In this document: positions 8,171 to 10,253 of the stretch, in pieces
Position numbering within the stretch: the stretch's first letter is position 1
Layout: every line of letters begins with the position of its first letter
Origin: RPQK01 sp041946865
Lineage (GTDB): Bacteria > Acidobacteriota > UBA6911 > RPQK01
Direction of reading: 5' to 3'
Assembly (NCBI GenBank): GCA_041946865.1
Contig: JBHGBF010000202.1
Coordinates: forward strand, 1 to 10,253
Length of the DNA stretch: 10,253 nt
Program-made: the position numbers and the translations under genes
The notes under the pieces: generated by a model
The model's input: the letters and a program-made list of their open reading frames with translations, nothing else
What the model was told of the DNA's origin: nothing
Databases searched by the model: none

Positions 8171-8175
8171 AGGAG
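8171..8175 (+). promoter_or_regulatory. Ribosome binding site for the GHL10 gene (decides start)
   Basis: AGGAG is followed after 5 bases by the ATG at 8181, with purine-rich sequence between. An earlier in-frame ATG at 8160 overlaps the symporter stop as ATGA but has no good ribosome site and would add seven charged residues ahead of the signal peptide. 8181 is preferred; coupling from 8160 is not excluded. Confidence 0.6.
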
Positions 8176-8180
8176 AGAGG

Positions 8181-9806
8181 ATGGCAGGCAACAGAGGGAA
8201 AAAGTTGCGCACGTGTTTCCTGGCCGTGATGTTTATCACTCTCGGCGACGCCTGGATTTACGACAGTCGCCCGAGGGACGCCGGCCAACAGGAAGAGCAG
8301 CACGCAATCTGGTGCATCCCGACCGATGCCGGAAAGACTCCGGATTCCGTCCGTAGCTTCGTGTCTCAGTGCAAGAGATCGCACCTGGAAACCATCGTGA
8401 TGAACGTGAAGGGGATGAACGGCGAGCTTTTCTGGAAGAGCCGGCGGTTCCCAGAGGCGATTGCGAAAGGATGGGGAGACTTCGACCTGCTCGAAAACCT
8501 TGTCAGAGAAGCTCACGCACAGGGAATCAAGGTGCACGCCTGGCTCGTGGATTTCCCCGAAGGTGCGGCCGGCCCGGCTTTCAAGAAGCATCCGGAATGG
8601 GCCGCGCTCAGCCCCGAGGGAAAGACCACGCTGAGCGAAAAGCTCGGCCGGACACGGCCGTATCCCTACCTCTGGATGTGTCCCGCCCGACGTTCCGGTT
8701 ATGTCGATCAATGGTTCGTGCCGCTGGTCCAGGAAATTGTGGCGAACTACCAGGTCGATGGAATTCACCATGATTACGCCCGCTACCCCGGTGACGTGGC
8801 GCCGGATTCCTACTGCTTCTGTGACTACTGCCTGGCGGAGCTTCCCCGGCATGCCCTGTTGGCCTACGAGACGCGGCCCGAGGAACATTATCAGCTGAAA
8901 CTCGCCCAACCTCGAGTGGAGGCGAACTGGTGGAGTGATCCGACGATGCTGCCCGCGAACTGGGCCGAAATGGACCGCGCGGCAAAAGCGGATTTCCTCC
9001 TGAACGGGCGGAGCATCGACAACGGGCCGATCGACATGCGGCACTATTTCTACGATTATCGCTCCTCTCAGATGGACCGTTTCGTCCGTGAAGTGACGGA
9101 GTCAGTGCGGCGCATCAATCCGAAGGCCGAAGTCTCAGCTGCGGTTTTCAAGAACCCGATCCAAAGCGGCCGGTTCCTGGGCCAGCACTGGGAACGGTGG
9201 AACGCCTGGATAGACGTCTATATGCCGATGACCTACCGGAGCCATTTCGCAGGCAGTTTCGAGGCTTATCTGGATCATCTGGAAGAAGTCACGAGAAGGC
9301 AGCGCGAATGGATCGGTCAGGAAAAGCCGCTTTATGCCGGCATTGCCTCCACTTATCTGTACCGCGAAGAATTCCAGCCGATAGACGACATGCGCGAACG
9401 GCTGCAGGAGCTGCAGGCGCTGGGGCCAGGCGATCAGGCTCGCGCCATCAAGGTAAACGAGGTGATTGCTGCGTTCGAGCTGCTCAAGGGGCGTCTCACG
9501 CCTCTTGCGCCGGAGACCGTAAAGGAAATGGCCCGGCTTCTGGGCGCCTTGAAGGACGGGAATCCCGATGGGGAAGGCGATGCGGCTCAAGCTTTGCTCA
9601 AGGCGGTCGTGACCCTGAGAGGAAATCTCCCAGCCGGCTTCGCTCCGCCCGAGAAGCTGGAACGGGCGATCGAGGCGGCAAGAAAAGCAAACCCCGAGGG
9701 CATCGTGATCTTCTCGGCGTCAAACCTGACGATCGAGAAGCTGTGGCCGGTCTTGGAAAAGAGTTTTACCGGACCGCGACGGACGGTCGGGCCGAAGGCT
9801 AATTAG
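8181..9806 (+). CDS. Exported glycoside-hydrolase-like 10 (GHL10/DUF187) TIM-barrel protein
   Basis: A 541-residue protein, probably exported and acting on a glycan. A basic start (GNRGKKLR) and hydrophobic run (TCFLAVMFITLG, 11-22) form a signal peptide or membrane anchor without a clear cleavage or lipobox motif. The GHL10-type barrel follows: IWCIPTD (43-49), LETIVMNVKG (69-78), GIKVHAWLVDF (115-125), YQVDGIHHDYARYP (190-203, the family's DGI.xDY.RYP signature), AEVSAAVFK (316-324), WIDVYMPMTYRSHF (343-356), KPLYAGIAS (382-390) and GIVIFSAS (507-514), matching strands of a (beta/alpha)8 barrel. Asp193, Asp198, Arg201 and Asp345 are the obvious conserved polar residues. A YCFCDYC cluster (211-217) follows the signature. 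About 105 mostly helical residues (~400-505) separate the last two strands. The substrate of this family is poorly known; some members are linked to peptidoglycan or glycan breakdown. Its place after the symporter makes it the last gene of the likely operon. Confidence 0.88.
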   Translation: MAGNRGKKLRTCFLAVMFITLGDAWIYDSRPRDAGQQEEQHAIWCIPTDAGKTPDSVRSFVSQCKRSHLETIVMNVKGMNGELFWKSRRFPEAIAKGWGDFDLLENLVREAHAQGIKVHAWLVDFPEGAAGPAFKKHPEWAALSPEGKTTLSEKLGRTRPYPYLWMCPARRSGYVDQWFVPLVQEIVANYQVDGIHHDYARYPGDVAPDSYCFCDYCLAELPRHALLAYETRPEEHYQLKLAQPRVEANWWSDPTMLPANWAEMDRAAKADFLLNGRSIDNGPIDMRHYFYDYRSSQMDRFVREVTESVRRINPKAEVSAAVFKNPIQSGRFLGQHWERWNAWIDVYMPMTYRSHFAGSFEAYLDHLEEVTRRQREWIGQEKPLYAGIASTYLYREEFQPIDDMRERLQELQALGPGDQARAIKVNEVIAAFELLKGRLTPLAPETVKEMARLLGALKDGNPDGEGDAAQALLKAVVTLRGNLPAGFAPPEKLERAIEAARKANPEGIVIFSASNLTIEKLWPVLEKSFTGPRRTVGPKAN

Positions 9807-9817
9807 TGCCCTGTTGC

Positions 9818-10006
9818 GGTAAGGGCCGGGAGCCTGTCCCGAAGGGACTAAGCAAGGTGTCGGCCGGCACCGTGTGGAAGCGGGACCAGGTGGGTAAGGG
9901 CCGGGAGCCTGTCCCGAAGGGACCAAGCAAGGTGTTGGCCGGTACCCTGTGGAAGCGGGACCAGGTGGGTAAGGGCCGGGGGCCTGTCCCGAAGGGACTC
10001 GGCAAG
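9818..10006. repeat. 75-bp tandem repeat, 2.5 copies
   Basis: Units start at 9818, 9893 and 9968. Units 1 and 2 are 71/75 identical; the third is cut after 39 bases (36/39 identical to unit 1) where it runs into the large hairpin. Each begins GGTAAGGGCCGGG and carries the small hairpin GTCCC-GAA-GGGAC (9836-9848, 9911-9923, 9986-9998). Unit 1 also holds the near-palindrome GTGTCGGCCGGCAC. The block starts 12 bases after the GHL10 stop codon. Because 75 is divisible by 3, it stays open in several frames on both strands, including a 79-codon frame from a GTG at 9806, but I see no credible gene. No T-run marks an intrinsic terminator. Confidence 0.92.
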
Positions 10007-10193
10007 ACAGCTCAGGGTACCGTTTTCCAGGTACCCTGGGTCTAGTTCCCCGTCCGCCGGACCTTCCCTGAAAGGGAAGGGCAAATGGCACCGTTTTGCT
10101 CTTCCCCTTCAGGGAAGGTATCGCGCCCAATTCCTGACCCAGGGTACCTGGAAAACGGTACCCTGAGCTGTCTTGCTCAGTCCCTTCGGGACA
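9985..10193. repeat. 209-base nested inverted repeat (very large hairpin)
   Basis: Outer arms 9985-10042 and 10136-10193 are inverted copies matching at 56 of 58 positions; the two differences are at 10000-10001. Inside each arm is a further perfect 9-bp palindrome, CAGGGTACC / GGTACCCTG with an 8-base loop (10013-10038 and 10140-10165), so each arm can also fold on itself. After an unpaired stretch of 18 and 16 bases the inner arms at 10061-10119 pair again. The left arm begins inside the third 75-bp unit, so part of that unit also has an inverted copy at 10178-10193. No transposase gene or flanking target duplication is seen. It may be a MITE-like or REP/BIME-like non-autonomous element, or a transcript-end structure. 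Confidence 0.92.
10061..10119. repeat. Inner inverted repeat at the tip of the large hairpin
   Basis: Arms 10061-10085 and 10095-10119 match at 23 of 25 positions around a 9-base loop. The left arm itself folds as CCTTCCCT-GAA-AGGGAAGG (10062-10080), the same GAA-loop design as the GTCCC-GAA-GGGAC hairpins of the 75-bp units but with a different stem sequence. Confidence 0.85.
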
Positions 10194-10217
10194 TTGGACT
10201 TTGGCGGAAGTATACAG

Positions 10218-10253
10218 ATGAATCAACAGGAACCGCTGCTGTGTGGCTGTATC
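10218..10253 (+). CDS. Possible start of a further gene, cut off by the window end
   Basis: An ATG at 10218 is preceded by GGAAG (10206-10210, spacing 7) and opens a frame that runs to the window end with 12 codons, reading MNQQEPLLCGCI. It lies 24 bases after the large inverted repeat. The fragment is too short to identify, and a chance open frame is quite possible. A same-strand gene here would be separated from the operon by the repeat block. Confidence 0.3.
   Translation, partial: MNQQEPLLCGCI

Noticed and set aside
7989..9044. 351-codon open frame on the minus strand
   Set aside because: It overlaps the end of the symporter and the first half of the GHL10 gene, both well supported, and shows no motif of its own.
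9806..10045. 79-codon + strand frame with 25-residue repeats (and matching Pro-rich minus-strand frames)
   Set aside because: The 75-bp tandem repeat keeps any frame open because 75 is a multiple of 3. The frame starts at a GTG overlapping the GHL10 stop and ends in the hairpin. No family resemblance is seen.
9818..10193. CRISPR array
   Set aside because: Units are head-to-tail without variable spacers, only 2.5 copies exist, and no cas gene is nearby.

Overview
The window is about 60% GC and looks like a chromosomal piece of an Acidobacteriota-type (Solibacter-like) genome. The main reason is a ~1,200-residue Oar-like TonB-dependent receptor with an N-terminal carboxypeptidase-regulatory-like domain, a type expanded in that phylum. 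It sits beside a ceramidase-like hydrolase, a sodium:solute symporter and a GHL10 hydrolase. The taxonomic call is an inference from gene content only.

Layout: all convincing genes lie on the + strand. Positions 1-167 hold a promoter-like region with a perfect 15-bp palindrome nested in a larger inverted repeat, plus a second, weaker copy of the palindrome. Then come an RpiR/MurR-family regulator with a SIS domain (168-1049), a 240-base leader with a hairpin, the TonB-dependent outer-membrane receptor (1290-4880), a neutral/alkaline-ceramidase-like zinc hydrolase without a signal peptide (4976-6343), a sodium:solute symporter (6340-8163, start overlapping the previous stop by 4 bases), and an exported GHL10/DUF187-type TIM-barrel hydrolase (8181-9806). 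After the last gene lies a ~375-base block of non-coding repeats: 2.5 copies of a 75-bp tandem repeat running into a 209-base near-perfect nested inverted repeat. A possible start of a further gene is cut off by the window end (10218-10253).

How the genes may work together (inference): the set reads as one nutrient-scavenging locus. The exported GHL10 protein would act on a glycan or glycoconjugate, the TonB receptor would bring the product across the outer membrane, and the symporter across the inner membrane. The ceramidase-fold enzyme would cleave an amide (or ester) bond in the cytoplasm, and the SIS-domain regulator would sense a phosphorylated sugar. An N-acylated amino sugar, a peptidoglycan-derived saccharide or a glycosphingolipid fragment would all fit; the sequence does not decide. 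The most striking structures outside genes are the nested palindromic operator candidate ahead of the regulator and the large hairpin/tandem-repeat block after the last gene.
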